DNA from: Zoogloea sp.
GTDB taxonomy: Bacteria > Pseudomonadota > Gammaproteobacteria > Burkholderiales > Rhodocyclaceae
Direction of reading: 5' to 3'
Length of the DNA: 61,628 bases
NCBI RefSeq assembly: GCF_017302315.1
Contig: NZ_JAFLDT010000014.1
Span: forward strand, 1-61,628
Positions within the stretch are counted from its first letter, which is position 1; each line of letters begins with the position of its first letter. Under the pieces are notes generated by a model. That model did no database searches, had not been told where the DNA came from, and saw nothing but the letters and a program-made list of their open reading frames with translations. The position numbers and the translations under genes are program-made. Below, piece after piece: positions 31,442 to 40,404 of the stretch.

Positions 31442-31672
31442 ATGTATGTTTGCGTCTGTCGAGCAGTAACCGAGAAACACATTGAGTCCGCAGTCAATGC
31501 GGGAGCCCGCCGTCTGAGAGACCTCCGGACACAGCTTGGCGTTACGGAAGAGTGCGGACGTTGCGCAAAGTGTGCGAAACAGTGCCTGGAGGACGCCGTC
31601 GGACAGCAGTGCGCCCCCGATACCCACCCGACCTGCGGCCCGGTTTCATTCCAACTCCAGGAAGCCGCCTGA
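31442..31672 (+). CDS. bfd: Bacterioferritin-associated ferredoxin
   Basis: This 76-residue protein has the Bfd cysteine pattern: CVC at residues 4-6 and CGRCAKC about 30 residues later, which hold a 2Fe-2S cluster. Bfd reduces the iron core of bacterioferritin to release iron when iron is scarce. The ATG at 31442 follows GAAGGAAAT, a good ribosome binding site. The longer upstream frame has no family character. The C-terminal tail with two more cysteines (CAP, TCGP) is longer than the minimal Bfd fold. It follows hemP and probably shares the Fur-type control at 31126. No bacterioferritin gene is in the window. Confidence 0.92.
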   Translation: MYVCVCRAVTEKHIESAVNAGARRLRDLRTQLGVTEECGRCAKCAKQCLEDAVGQQCAPDTHPTCGPVSFQLQEAA

Positions 31673-31698
31673 ATCAGGCCCCCAAGACAGCAAACGCG

Positions 31699-31723
31699 AG
31701 GCCCGGCGAAGACCGGGCCTTTT
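31699..31723 (+). terminator. Terminator after bfd
   Basis: AGGCCCGG and CCGGGCCT form a perfect 8-bp stem around a six-base loop, followed by TTTTG. It lies 26 bases after the bfd stop and ends the hemP-bfd unit. Confidence 0.88.
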
Positions 31724-31764
31724 GTTTAGGTCCACACGACGCCATCCGCTTGCGTGGCGCGAGC

Positions 31765-31799
31765 GAAAAAAAGCCCTTCCCCGGAAGGAGGAAGGGCTT
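31765..31799 (-). terminator. Terminator of the 94-residue orphan gene
   Basis: On the minus strand a stem AAGCCCTTCC/GGAAGGGCTT is followed by a run of seven T. It lies about 40 bases past the stop of the gene at 31838-32122. Confidence 0.85.
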
Positions 31800-31837
31800 G
31801 CATGCTGCACCGGTGACGCCAGTGCGCGGGATGACAA

Positions 31838-32122
31838 TCAGCGGTCAGCGGTCAGCTGGGCGATGAATGCGGCTTCCTTATCGGCGGGGAAAGCATGCTC
31901 GGCCAGCACACGCTGCACGGCACGGGGATCACTGCCATTGCCTGCAACCGTAAACTCGATGCCAAGGGTACGACCATTTGCCGCAAGGGTCATGAAGGCA
32001 CTGCGCCAACGCTGGGACTCTGCCAGCCGCTCCCGCACTTCAACTTCATTGCGGATAACCACGCCCGCCGCCTTGAGGGAATCCAGAAACTCTGCGTAGG
32101 ACTCGTTGCAATAACTGCCCAT
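31838..32122 (-). CDS. Small protein of unknown function
   Basis: I do not recognise this 94-residue protein. It has no signal peptide or membrane segment. The first half is helical and charged (SLKAAGVVIRNEVEVRERLAES), followed by a likely strand pair (GRTLGIEFTVAGNG) and a C-terminal helix. The ATG at 32122 is preceded by AGGAGAA. Its own terminator at 31765-31799 and the convergent bfd terminator define it as a single-gene unit. Codon use looks like its neighbours, so it is probably a real cytoplasmic protein. Lying near hemP-bfd does not prove an iron link. Confidence 0.7.
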   Translation of the reverse strand: MGSYCNESYAEFLDSLKAAGVVIRNEVEVRERLAESQRWRSAFMTLAANGRTLGIEFTVAGNGSDPRAVQRVLAEHAFPADKEAAFIAQLTADR

Positions 32123-32394
32123 CGACTTCTCCTGTGAAAACCGGCGATTTCGCGCCTGTGAGTCCTTAACGCCAAGCTCAACGAGCGGGATGACACGATT
32201 TCAAACTTTTTTTCGAATCACTACTGCGATATTTCCATCTGCAAGGCAGCAGCCCCGTCCCACTGGACCACGCTGTGGATCAACGCACGCCCGGCAAGGC
32301 CAGAAACACACGGCAGCGCTTTCGAGCACGGATGTGTCCAGTAACGGAACAGGTTGGCAGATCTTGAATATCGTGAGCAGCCTTGCTCGGAAAC

Positions 32395-33537
32395 TCAGCC
32401 CGCGAGATACCCCAGAATGGGTTGGAGCATGGCCTCACCAAGCCGCTTGCTGCGTTCGCCATTCCAGCCGACGACGCCATCGGGCAGATTGAAGTTGTCT
32501 TTAAAGGGCATTTCCAGGGTCAAGGATACGCAGCCGAAGCGATAGGCGACCCACTTGGAGGCAAGGGTCAGCAACTCATCCCTGAAGCGGCCGCTGAGAT
32601 AGCCGTGCTCGGTCTGGAAATCCGGGCTGGCCGCTCGGAAGGCGTCCACGAATCGGGACTGTCGCTCCCGCTGTGCATCGGAGAAGCCGGGCACCTCCTC
32701 GGCAGTGGAAAAGAACACATACGGAAGCGCCTCATCGCCATGTATGTCGAGAAAGAGCCCGACCCCACTCTCCTCCATGGCCTGCCTCACCAGCAACACC
32801 TCTGGGCTGCGCTCCGCACTGGGTGCACTCCATTCGCGATTGAGGTTGGCGCCGGCCGCATTGGTGCGCAGATTGCCGCGAATCGCCCCGTCGGGGTTCA
32901 TGTTGGGAACGATGTACAGCACGGCCTTCTCGCGAATACGACGGGCCACCGGATCCGTGCCATCAAGCAGGCGATCAAGGAGCCCCTCGACAAACCACTC
33001 AGCCATGCTCTCGCCGGGATGCTGGCGCGCAATGATCCATACGGGAACCTTGCCCGGCGCCGGGCGGCCGACAGTAACAAGATCCAGATCACGACCCTCC
33101 AGGGTGGCCCCCAGATTGCTGACCGACGCATAGGGCGACATTTCGACACGGCCGAGCAGATCCAGGTGGCGCTCGTGGGAATAGGGCTCAAAGTACGCGA
33201 AGTAGATGCTGTTGCGCTCGGGCGTGTGCTCGACAATGAGCTGGCCATTCTCATAGCGGGTACTGCGGATCCGGAACCAGTTTCGACGATCATAGGAGGC
33301 CACACAGCGGTAGTCAGGCCAGCCATCCGGATAGGCCGCTTCTGCAGCGTTTTCGAAGACAAGTCGCACGGCCTGCCCCGCAGCGCCGTGAAGCCGGAAG
33401 TGGAACCACTGGCGGAACGGGGCATCGCCCCATACACCTTGGTCGGCACGTAGACGCAGGCGGATATCGCCAGGCATTTCCAGGGACTGCACCTCGATGG
33501 CGCCGGAGTCGAAATTGCTGCTGATACGAAGAGGCAT
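32395..33537 (-). CDS. M14 zinc carboxypeptidase, cytosolic-carboxypeptidase-like
   Basis: This 380-residue enzyme has the two-part layout of cytosolic carboxypeptidases: an N-terminal beta-sandwich (residues 1-120, with FRQWFHFRLHGA) and a M14 catalytic domain. Zinc ligands are His173 and Glu176 (QHPGES) and His266 (LDIHGDE). The catalytic glutamate is Glu342 in LTLEMPFKDN. NPDGAIRGNLRTNAAGANLNREW matches the substrate-binding loop. There is no signal peptide, so it works in the cytoplasm. Eukaryotic relatives remove glutamates from tubulin tails. The bacterial substrate is not established to my knowledge. It ends the yaaA-DUF445-carboxypeptidase run. Confidence 0.9.
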   Translation of the reverse strand: MPLRISSNFDSGAIEVQSLEMPGDIRLRLRADQGVWGDAPFRQWFHFRLHGAAGQAVRLVFENAAEAAYPDGWPDYRCVASYDRRNWFRIRSTRYENGQLIVEHTPERNSIYFAYFEPYSHERHLDLLGRVEMSPYASVSNLGATLEGRDLDLVTVGRPAPGKVPVWIIARQHPGESMAEWFVEGLLDRLLDGTDPVARRIREKAVLYIVPNMNPDGAIRGNLRTNAAGANLNREWSAPSAERSPEVLLVRQAMEESGVGLFLDIHGDEALPYVFFSTAEEVPGFSDAQRERQSRFVDAFRAASPDFQTEHGYLSGRFRDELLTLASKWVAYRFGCVSLTLEMPFKDNFNLPDGVVGWNGERSKRLGEAMLQPILGYLAG

Positions 33538-33548
33538 GATGGTTGTGC

Positions 33549-34781
33549 TCAGACTGGGAGATGATTCAAGGCATATAGGCCGACGCCAATGAGGCCCCCG
33601 ACAAAGGTGCCATTGAGACGGATGAACTGCAAATCGCGGCCGACGCTGACCTCGATCTCCCGCACCAGATCCTCGTCACTCCATGCCTTGACCGTCGCCG
33701 CGATATGCCCCGCCAGACTGTCGCGAAGTTCCGGCGCGAGACTTTCCACCGTCCGTTCGAGATGCTCATTGAACGATTCGCGCAGGGCCGTGTTTTCCGA
33801 AAGACTGGCCCCCAGGGCCATGGCAGCCGAGGCTATCTGGCGCCGCAACCGTGAGTCTGGACGCCGAATGTCCCGAATCATCCATGCCCGCAGATCTTCC
33901 CACAGTTCCCGCAGGTAGATGCCAACTGCCGGATGCGCGAGGAAATCGCGCTTGGCTTGGTCCACCCGGGCACGGAAGCCGGCATCATGGGCAAGGCGCC
34001 GAATGTAGTCCGCGACCAGGGCGTCAAAAGCCTGACGGCGAGGATGAGCAGGATCCTGCGCTATTTCCTGAAGCAGGCCATGCACCCCGGCAATGATGCC
34101 CGCCGATACGCGCTCACCCAGTTCAACCGGATTGATGCCGACCAGCCCCAGTGTCGCAACGACCTTTGGGTACTCCCGGCCGGCCACGTCGACGATCATG
34201 CTCGCAAAGCCCTGGCGCACGCCCGGTTCGTCAAGCCACGCGTAAAGCCGCTGCAGCCCTTCGTCGAGCAGCGCCTGATGGCGCCCGTGCTCCGTCATCG
34301 CATCGAGCAGGCGACCGATGCCGTCAGCCATGTCGAGGCTGCCAGCGCGTCGGCGCAAGGCATGGAGAAAGAGCCGGCGCACCCGCGGATCGTCCATAAA
34401 ATCCACTGACTCGGCGAAGACCACCACCAGCCTCCCGGCCAGCAGATCGGCGTTGGCCGGCTGACGCAGCCATGCTGCCAGCCGGTCGGCCGGCGCAGCG
34501 GCCCGCAGCCGGGCCACTAGGGAGCCCGTATCCAGGAAGCGATCGCGAATGAAGGCCGCCAGATTGTCGGCGAGACGCGCCTTGTTCCGCGGCAGGATCG
34601 CAGTATGGGGAATGGGAAGACCGAGCGGATGACGAAAGAGTGCGACCACCGCGAACCAATCCGCCAGGGCGCCAATCAGCGCCGCTTCAGCAAAGGCGCC
34701 GATCCAGTTCCAGCCCTGGCTGCGGGCCAGCACGAGAAGCACGGCCACCGCCACCAGCACGGCAGTCGCCAGCGCCTTCAT
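33549..34781 (-). CDS. DUF445 family membrane protein (YjiN-like)
   Basis: From ATG 34781 the protein has 410 residues. It starts with two membrane helices (residues 3-19 and about 27-45) around WNWIGAFAEAALIGALADWFAVVALFRHPLG, the signature of DUF445/YjiN. There follows a long alpha-helical soluble region (about 60-385) and a final C-terminal helix (FVGGLIGVGLYALNHL). A longer frame reaches 34928, but it overlaps yaaA and is not family-like. The function of the family is unknown. It lies 11 bases before the carboxypeptidase gene and 49 after yaaA, so a common transcript is likely. Confidence 0.85.
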   Translation of the reverse strand: MKALATAVLVAVAVLLVLARSQGWNWIGAFAEAALIGALADWFAVVALFRHPLGLPIPHTAILPRNKARLADNLAAFIRDRFLDTGSLVARLRAAAPADRLAAWLRQPANADLLAGRLVVVFAESVDFMDDPRVRRLFLHALRRRAGSLDMADGIGRLLDAMTEHGRHQALLDEGLQRLYAWLDEPGVRQGFASMIVDVAGREYPKVVATLGLVGINPVELGERVSAGIIAGVHGLLQEIAQDPAHPRRQAFDALVADYIRRLAHDAGFRARVDQAKRDFLAHPAVGIYLRELWEDLRAWMIRDIRRPDSRLRRQIASAAMALGASLSENTALRESFNEHLERTVESLAPELRDSLAGHIAATVKAWSDEDLVREIEVSVGRDLQFIRLNGTFVGGLIGVGLYALNHLPV

Positions 34782-34830
34782 GCGGGCAAGGCTGCTTATC
34801 TTGTCGGGGTCTGCCACGCCGGGATACGCC

Positions 34831-35616
34831 TTAACCCTGACGTCGCCGGAACACCCAGCGCCCGTCATCCGAAGCCTCGGCCGCAAAGGCGTAGCCGTCC
34901 GCCGAGAATGCCTTGAGCTGCTCCACATCCTGCAGCCGTCCAGTGATGGCGTAACGGGCCATCATCCCGCGGGCGCGCTTGGCGTAGAAACTGATGATCT
35001 TGTAACGCCCCCCCTTCCAGTCCTCGAAACCGATGTTGAGCAGGCGCCCTGTCAGACGCCCGGTCTTGATGGACTTGAAGTACTCCTCCGATGCAAGGTT
35101 GACCAGCACTGCCTCGCGGCCAGCTTCGACCTCGGCGACCAGCAGGCGATTGAGGGCATCGGTCTGGGTCATGCCCCAGAAGGCGTAGAGATCCTTGCCT
35201 CGCGGATTGGCAAAGCGGGTGCCCATCTCAAGACGATAGGGCTGCATCAGATCGAGGGGTTTGAGCAGTCCATACAAGCCCGACAGAATACGCAGATGCC
35301 GCTGGGCGTATTCCAGATCGGCCTCGGAAAATGCCCGCGCATCAAGACCATCGTAGACATCACCATTGAAAGCAAGCATGGCGGGACGGGCATTGTCCGG
35401 CGTGAAAGGCTGCGACCATTCGGCGTAGCGCGCCACATTGAGCGCCGCCAGCGAATCGGACAGATCCATCAGGCGCGCCACCTCGGCAGGGGAAAGCTCC
35501 CGAAGGCCTTCAATCAGGCAAGCGGCGTCATCCAGATAGTCTGGCTCGGAAAAGCGGGGAGTGCTCAGGGGAGACTCGTAGTCGAGGGCCTTGGCCGGGG
35601 ACAGCACGAAGATCAT
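34831..35616 (-). CDS. yaaA: Peroxide stress protein YaaA
   Basis: This 261-residue protein starts [14 protein letters not shown], with SPAKALD as the YaaA/DUF328 hallmark. It continues with [36 protein letters not shown] and [13 protein letters not shown]. In E. coli YaaA lowers free intracellular iron during hydrogen peroxide stress and belongs to the OxyR regulon. The fold is a DNA-binding one of unclear activity. Here it precedes the DUF445 and carboxypeptidase genes on the same strand. No OxyR-like site is obvious in the 55 bases upstream. Confidence 0.94.
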   Translation of the reverse strand: MIFVLSPAKALDYESPLSTPRFSEPDYLDDAACLIEGLRELSPAEVARLMDLSDSLAALNVARYAEWSQPFTPDNARPAMLAFNGDVYDGLDARAFSEADLEYAQRHLRILSGLYGLLKPLDLMQPYRLEMGTRFANPRGKDLYAFWGMTQTDALNRLLVAEVEAGREAVLVNLASEEYFKSIKTGRLTGRLLNIGFEDWKGGRYKIISFYAKRARGMMARYAITGRLQDVEQLKAFSADGYAFAAEASDDGRWVFRRRQG

Positions 35617-35671
35617 TGCGGTAGTCCGGGTTGTCGCGAGTTGCCGAATCTTACCAAACCGGGCTGACGCG

Positions 35672-36535
35672 TTAAGGCAGGGGTTCGAGATGGGTACTCA
35701 CCTCGAGGCCCGGAATAGCTTCCTCGAGGGCACTCTCTATCTCGTCAAGAAGTGCATGTCCCTCCTTGACGGACCAGTCTCCCGGAACCAGGACCACCAC
35801 CTGAAGGAAGGACGACCGACCTGCGCGACGTGTCCGCAGCGCCCGATAGGCCACCCCCCGCGACAGAAATCCATCAAGTACGGCGCACGCGCGCGCCACA
35901 CTCGGCGCATCAAGACTGCGATCCATCAAGCCATCCACTGACTCCTTGAGGAGCACCCACCCCTCCCGGGCAATATGCAGGCCGACGGCCATTGCGATCA
36001 GAGGGTCGACACGCAGCCAACCCGTCCAGGCGACCAGGGCAACACCTGCGATGACTCCGCAAGAGGTCCATACGTCGGTCATCAAGTGACGCGAATCGGC
36101 GCGCAGGGCAATGGAACGGAAGCGCTCCCCCGCTTGGCCAAGAACCCGCGCCACCGCGAAATTGATCGCCGTCGCTGCAGCCGACCAGAGCAAGCCCCAA
36201 CCAACGGCATCAATCTGGCGCGGGGTGGCAAGACGTTCCGCTGCAGTCCAAAGGATGGCGCCTGATGCGCCAAGAATCAGCAAGCCCTCGAGACCGCTGG
36301 AGAAATACTCGGCCTTGCCGTGCCCATAAGGGTGCTTGCCATCGGGAGGATCACGGGTGATCAGGATCATCCACAGGGCAAAGCCTGCCCCCGCCAGATT
36401 CACCAGGGACTCCAGCGCATCAGATAGCAGGCCGACGGACCCCGTGATCGACCAGGCAAGCGTCTTCAGGGCAATGGTCGCAAGCGCTGCGGCAATCGAC
36501 AGCCAGGCGTAGTGATGCCTTTCAAGCCCGGACAC
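35672..36535 (-). CDS. Cation diffusion facilitator family transporter
   Basis: This 287-residue protein starts at GTG 36535, ten bases after the relA stop. It has six predicted helices. The metal site of helix 2 reads [12 protein letters not shown] (Asp-Ala-x-Glu-Ser), a variant of the usual HxxxD. Helix 5 holds [11 protein letters not shown] with the second His-Asp pair. A cytoplasmic C-terminal domain (about 205-287, [26 protein letters not shown]) ends with HLEPLP. The aspartate in the first site where zinc transporters have histidine suggests manganese or iron export rather than zinc, but this is an inference. Confidence 0.88.
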   Translation of the reverse strand: MSGLERHHYAWLSIAAALATIALKTLAWSITGSVGLLSDALESLVNLAGAGFALWMILITRDPPDGKHPYGHGKAEYFSSGLEGLLILGASGAILWTAAERLATPRQIDAVGWGLLWSAAATAINFAVARVLGQAGERFRSIALRADSRHLMTDVWTSCGVIAGVALVAWTGWLRVDPLIAMAVGLHIAREGWVLLKESVDGLMDRSLDAPSVARACAVLDGFLSRGVAYRALRTRRAGRSSFLQVVVLVPGDWSVKEGHALLDEIESALEEAIPGLEVSTHLEPLP

Positions 36536-36544
36536 GGAACCGTC

Positions 36545-38749
36545 TCAGCCGCGCTCGACGTCGGTGACGCCCTTGACCTCACGGATGAGGGTCAGGGCGC
36601 GCTGGATCTGATGCACGCCCTGCACCTCGAAGGTGAAGCGCATGCGCGCCGCACCCTTGCGACTCAAGGTATTGACCGCGATCACGTTGAGCTTCTCCCG
36701 GGACAGCACTTCCGAGATGTCCCTCAGGAGACCCTGCCGATCCATGGCGTTCACCACCACATCCACGGGGAATACTGCCTCCTTGGGCGAAGCCGCCCCG
36801 CCCCACTGGGCGCTGATCAAGCGCTCGGGATGAGAGCGCACGAGCTGCTGGAAGTCGCGGCACTCGACCCGATGAATGGACACACCACGGCCGCGGGTGA
36901 CGTAGCCCTGAATGGCATCGGGTGGTGCCGGCTTGCAGCAACGCCCCAGCGAGGTCATGAGCTTGCCCACCCCGACAATCAGGATGGTGTCACCCGCATC
37001 ACCCGAATGACTCTCCCCCAGGATGACTTCGGGCGTCTCGGAGAGCGCATCAATGGCATCGGCGCCGCGCAAGGCCACCTGGATCGCGCGGGGCCCCACC
37101 TCACCCCGTCCGGCCGCGATGAACAGGGCGTCGGGCCCCTTGAAGCCCAGGCGCGTCGCCAGGTCTTCAAGATTCACCTGGCCATGCCCTTCACGCTGGA
37201 TCTCCCGGGCAAGCACACTGCGCCCGCGCACCAGCAGTTCTTCCTCTTCGAGGGCGCTGAAATACTGCTTGATCTTCTGACGGGCTCGCGGCGTGGCGAC
37301 GTAGTTCTGCTGGGCGTTGAGCCAGTCCCGGGAAGGCCCCCCCTCCTTCGTGGACATGATCTCCACCGTCTGGCCGCTTTCCAGAGGCGTGTTGAGGGTC
37401 ACCAACTGACCATTCACCTTGGCACCCCGACAGCGATGGCCCAGATCGGTGTGCACCCGGTACGCAAAGTCGATCGGTGTTGCACCGCGAGGCAGGTCAA
37501 TCACCCGGCCCTGGGGCGTCAGAACGTAGATGGTGTCGTCAAGGGAGGCACGCTTGAACTGCTCCAGCCAGTCAGCCGAATCGGTCACCTCGTCACGCCA
37601 GGACAACAAACTGCGCAACAGGGCGATCTTCTCGTCGTAGTCTCCGCTCGAAGGCCCGCTTCCCTCCTTGTAGCGCCAGTGGGCCGCCACCCCCAGCTCG
37701 GCATGGTTGTGCATCTCGTGGGTGCGGATCTGCACCTCCAGGGCCCGGCCATCTCCGGCATAGACAGCGGTGTGCAGGGACTGGTAGTTGTTGCCCTTGG
37801 GCATCGAAATGTAGTCGTCGAACTCCTTCGGGATCGGCGTCCAGATCTGATGCACGATACCCAGCACGGCGTAACAGTCCTTGACCTCGTCCACCAATAC
37901 ACGCAAGGCGCGCACGTCGAAGATCTGCGAGAAGTCCAGCCGCTTGGCACGCATCTTGTTGTAGATGCTGTAGATATGCTTGGGACGACCATACACCTCG
38001 GCGGTGACCCCGATGGCTTGCACCTCGCGCTTCAGGCGGGCCACCGCATCAACGATGAACTGTTCCCGCTCGACACGGCGTTCATCAAGCATGCGGGCGA
38101 TACGCTTGTAGGTCTCGGGCTCCAGAAAACGGAAGGAGAGATCCTCCAGTTCCCACTTGAGCTGCCAGATCCCCAGGCGGTTGGCGAGGGGCGCGTAGAT
38201 ATCAAGGCTTTCCCTGGCAATGGACTCCCGGGTACGCCCAGGATGATCCGTAAAGTAGCGCAGGGTCTGGGTGCGGGATGCCACACGCAGGAGGACCACG
38301 CGGATATCCTCGACCATGGCCAGCAGCATCTTGCGCAGCACTTCGCTCTGGGCGCGGATCTCGGGTGCGCTGGCAGTGGTCGTCATGCGGGTGATCACCC
38401 GCAGACCATTAAGACGACGCAGGCCGTCCACCAGCCGGGCCACGCTTTCACCGTAACGGGTCGCGATTTCCTCGTTGGGGTGGTCGAGCACATCGCCCAC
38501 GGCAAAGCACAGGGCCGCAACGCGGGTGTCCGCATCAAGACGCAGGGAGGCCGCAATCAGCGCCGTGCCCAATGCGTGCTGCCAAACCTGCTCCTGCGTA
38601 CCCAGGGTTCGATTCTCGTAGATGGGCTGAACCCATGCGAGCGCGTCTCCGACCCGGCGGGCATCATCGGAGGGCAGACCCTCGCACAGCAATTCGTCCA
38701 CAGACAGCGCGGACACGGACTGGGAAATCGAGTGAGTAACGGCAACCAT
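36545..38749 (-). CDS. relA: (p)ppGpp synthetase RelA, hydrolase-inactive
   Basis: From ATG 38749 (MVAVTHS, as in E. coli RelA) this is 734 residues. An in-frame ATG at 38758 is possible. Order: a pseudo-HD domain (about 40-200), synthetase domain (about 230-370), TGS (about 400-460), a helical and zinc-finger region with CCKPAPPD, and C-terminal ACT (about 660-734). The HD region reads FAVGDVLDHP where hydrolases have HDxxED, so ppGpp hydrolysis is lost. The synthetase loop has the acidic EFDDYIS (Glu309) of monofunctional RelA. It should make (p)ppGpp on ribosomes with uncharged tRNA. A separate SpoT must exist elsewhere. Confidence 0.95.
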   Translation of the reverse strand: MVAVTHSISQSVSALSVDELLCEGLPSDDARRVGDALAWVQPIYENRTLGTQEQVWQHALGTALIAASLRLDADTRVAALCFAVGDVLDHPNEEIATRYGESVARLVDGLRRLNGLRVITRMTTTASAPEIRAQSEVLRKMLLAMVEDIRVVLLRVASRTQTLRYFTDHPGRTRESIARESLDIYAPLANRLGIWQLKWELEDLSFRFLEPETYKRIARMLDERRVEREQFIVDAVARLKREVQAIGVTAEVYGRPKHIYSIYNKMRAKRLDFSQIFDVRALRVLVDEVKDCYAVLGIVHQIWTPIPKEFDDYISMPKGNNYQSLHTAVYAGDGRALEVQIRTHEMHNHAELGVAAHWRYKEGSGPSSGDYDEKIALLRSLLSWRDEVTDSADWLEQFKRASLDDTIYVLTPQGRVIDLPRGATPIDFAYRVHTDLGHRCRGAKVNGQLVTLNTPLESGQTVEIMSTKEGGPSRDWLNAQQNYVATPRARQKIKQYFSALEEEELLVRGRSVLAREIQREGHGQVNLEDLATRLGFKGPDALFIAAGRGEVGPRAIQVALRGADAIDALSETPEVILGESHSGDAGDTILIVGVGKLMTSLGRCCKPAPPDAIQGYVTRGRGVSIHRVECRDFQQLVRSHPERLISAQWGGAASPKEAVFPVDVVVNAMDRQGLLRDISEVLSREKLNVIAVNTLSRKGAARMRFTFEVQGVHQIQRALTLIREVKGVTDVERG

Positions 38750-38885
38750 GGCTGGCATTATCCTATAGGCTGGGCAGGGAAAGTTTGATCTTGATCGCCC
38801 TGCCCCCATCCTCAGTTCAACGACCTTAGACCCGTGGGCCGATGCTTCCGTTTCCTCGACACTCACCGCCCTGATCCAGACGCCG

Positions 38886-39689
38886 ATGTTCTCCGCCTTC
38901 CGCCGCTGGCGCCGCCAGCGCACCGCCGACCGCAGGACGGTGCCCCCCGAACAGTGGGATGCCGTTGAACGCAGCCTCCCCTTTCTCGATTTCCTTCCCC
39001 CTGAAGATCGCCCACGCCTGCGCCGCATGGCCCTGGAATTCCTTGCCGACAAGGAAGTACATGGCGCCGAGGGGGTCGTCATCACTGACCACTTGCTCCT
39101 CTCCATTGCCCTTCAAGCCTGTCTGCCGATACTGAACATCGGGCTCGATGCCTACGCCGACTGGGTTGGCATCATCGTGTATCCAGGGGACTTCGTCATT
39201 CCCCGGCATTTCGCCGACGAAGACGGTGTCGTCCATGAATACGAAGACGAAGTGCTCGGCGAGGCCTGGGAGGGTGGTCCGGTGCTGCTATCCTGGTTTG
39301 AGGGCGAGAAGCCCTTCGACGGCATCAATGTGGTCATCCACGAATTCGCCCACAAACTCGACATGGGCAACGGCGAGGTGGACGGCTACCCTCGCCTGCC
39401 CGCACATCTTTCCGCGAGTGACTGGGCCAGGGCCTTTCAGCCCGCCTTTGACGATTTCTGTGCCCGTGTTGACCGGGGGGAGGACACGGCCCTTGACCCC
39501 TATGCAGCCGAACATCCGGGAGAGTTCTTTGCGGTCATGAGCGAAGCCTTCTTCGAGACACCCGGCGTCCTGAAATCCGAGTATCCCGCCGTCTACCAAC
39601 AGCTTTCCCGCTACTTCGGGCAAGACCCGGCAGAACGCGAAGCACAGTCGGCGCGATCAGTCCCTCCGCAGCCCTCAAGCACCCTTTGA
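38886..39689 (+). CDS. mtfA: MtfA-type zinc metallopeptidase (M90)
   Basis: This 267-residue cytoplasmic protein carries the zinc motif HEFAHKLD, with His152, Glu153 and His156. Further down, EFFAVMSEAFFETP supplies the glutamates conserved in MtfA. PILNIGLDAYADWVGIIVYPGDFV is also family-typical. E. coli MtfA binds the repressor Mlc and so tunes glucose uptake. It has aminopeptidase activity. No ptsG or mlc gene is in the window, so the target here is open. It is divergent from relA, separated by 136 bases. Confidence 0.93.
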   Translation: MFSAFRRWRRQRTADRRTVPPEQWDAVERSLPFLDFLPPEDRPRLRRMALEFLADKEVHGAEGVVITDHLLLSIALQACLPILNIGLDAYADWVGIIVYPGDFVIPRHFADEDGVVHEYEDEVLGEAWEGGPVLLSWFEGEKPFDGINVVIHEFAHKLDMGNGEVDGYPRLPAHLSASDWARAFQPAFDDFCARVDRGEDTALDPYAAEHPGEFFAVMSEAFFETPGVLKSEYPAVYQQLSRYFGQDPAEREAQSARSVPPQPSSTL

Positions 39690-39759
39690 TTTGCCGGGCG
39701 GCACTGTCTACATTGCTTAGGCCGCTCCGGCATTCATGACAGAAAGTGGAGAGCAATTC

Positions 39760-40200
39760 ATGGCCATCACCTGGATTCTTGTCGCAAACGCGAGCCTTGC
39801 CCGTCTGTACGCCAACCTGGGCCCCAAGAAGGGTCTGCAGCTTGTAAAGGAGATCGCTCACCCCGAGAGCCGCATGAAAAATGCTGATCTGGCCTCCGAC
39901 CGGGCCGGGAAAATGCAGGCCGCTGGCAGTGGCCATGGCGCACGTGAGCAACCCACCCCCCCAAAACTCAACGCCGCCCGCACCTTCGCCCAGATGCTGG
40001 CAAAAGAGTTATACATGGGACGCAGCCACAATAAGTTCGGCCGCGCCATCCTGATCGCGCCCCCTGCCTTCATGGGCATGCTCAATGCCACCCTCGACCG
40101 GCCGACGGCCCAGTTGATTTCCGATCGTCTTGAGAAGGACTACACCAAGTCCCCCGAGCCCGATCTGCGCGGGCATCTTAAAAACTGCCTTTTCGTCTGA
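39760..40200 (+). CDS. Host attachment family protein
   Basis: From ATG 39760, just after GGAGAG, this is a 146-residue protein. It starts MAITWILVANASLARLY and contains ADLASDRAGKMQ, NAARTFAQMLAKEL and FGRAILIAPPAFMGML, which match the Host_attach family (first described from a plant-attachment gene of Agrobacterium). No signal peptide is present, and the fold resembles release-factor eRF1-like domains, so an adhesive role is doubtful. The frame could start eight codons earlier. It stands alone between mtfA and the PEP-CTERM gene. Function in this organism is unknown. Confidence 0.82.
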   Translation: MAITWILVANASLARLYANLGPKKGLQLVKEIAHPESRMKNADLASDRAGKMQAAGSGHGAREQPTPPKLNAARTFAQMLAKELYMGRSHNKFGRAILIAPPAFMGMLNATLDRPTAQLISDRLEKDYTKSPEPDLRGHLKNCLFV

Positions 40201-40270
40201 CCTCCCCGCGGCCCCCCGGGTCAGTCCGCCAGGCTGAAGGCGTCGATACACCCGGGGGTTCACCGCCCTT

Positions 40271-40304
40271 GCAGGCAGCTGTGACCCGCTTCGCATCTGC
40301 CTGC
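40271..40304. promoter_or_regulatory. 8-bp dyad upstream of the PEP-CTERM gene
   Basis: GCAGGCAG (40271-40278) and CTGCCTGC (40297-40304) are exact reverse complements 18 bases apart. The dyad lies 48-81 bases before the candidate sigma-54 promoter, a normal place for an enhancer-binding protein. Because TCTTTT follows, it might instead be a loose terminator of the host-attachment gene. Confidence 0.4.
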
Positions 40305-40351
40305 TCTTTTACCCCAACCCACACCGCATCCGTGAGGAAGTGCCGTCTTTC

Positions 40352-40367
40352 TGGCACAACGCCCGCC
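40352..40367 (+). promoter_or_regulatory. Candidate sigma-54 promoter of the PEP-CTERM gene
   Basis: TGGCAC (40352-40357) and GC (40365-40366) stand at the correct -24/-12 spacing. The two bases before GC are CC rather than TT. PEP-CTERM genes in exosortase-bearing Betaproteobacteria are often sigma-54 dependent through PrsK/PrsR, which supports the call. Confidence 0.45.
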
Positions 40368-40404
40368 TATTCTCGCCACCATTCCATCCAGATTGGTGTG
40401 CATC

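Noticed and set aside
32374-32386. GAGCA/TGCTC hairpin after the carboxypeptidase gene as a terminator
   Set aside because: Only a five-base stem and no T run on the minus strand.
36512-38788. Plus-strand frame of 758 codons opposite relA
   Set aside because: It is the antisense shadow of relA in a GC-rich genome; the translation has no domain and is rich in His, Gly and Gln.
39760-40200. Host-attachment gene as sign of a phage or symbiosis island
   Set aside because: The name is historical; the protein has no export signal and the surroundings are housekeeping genes.
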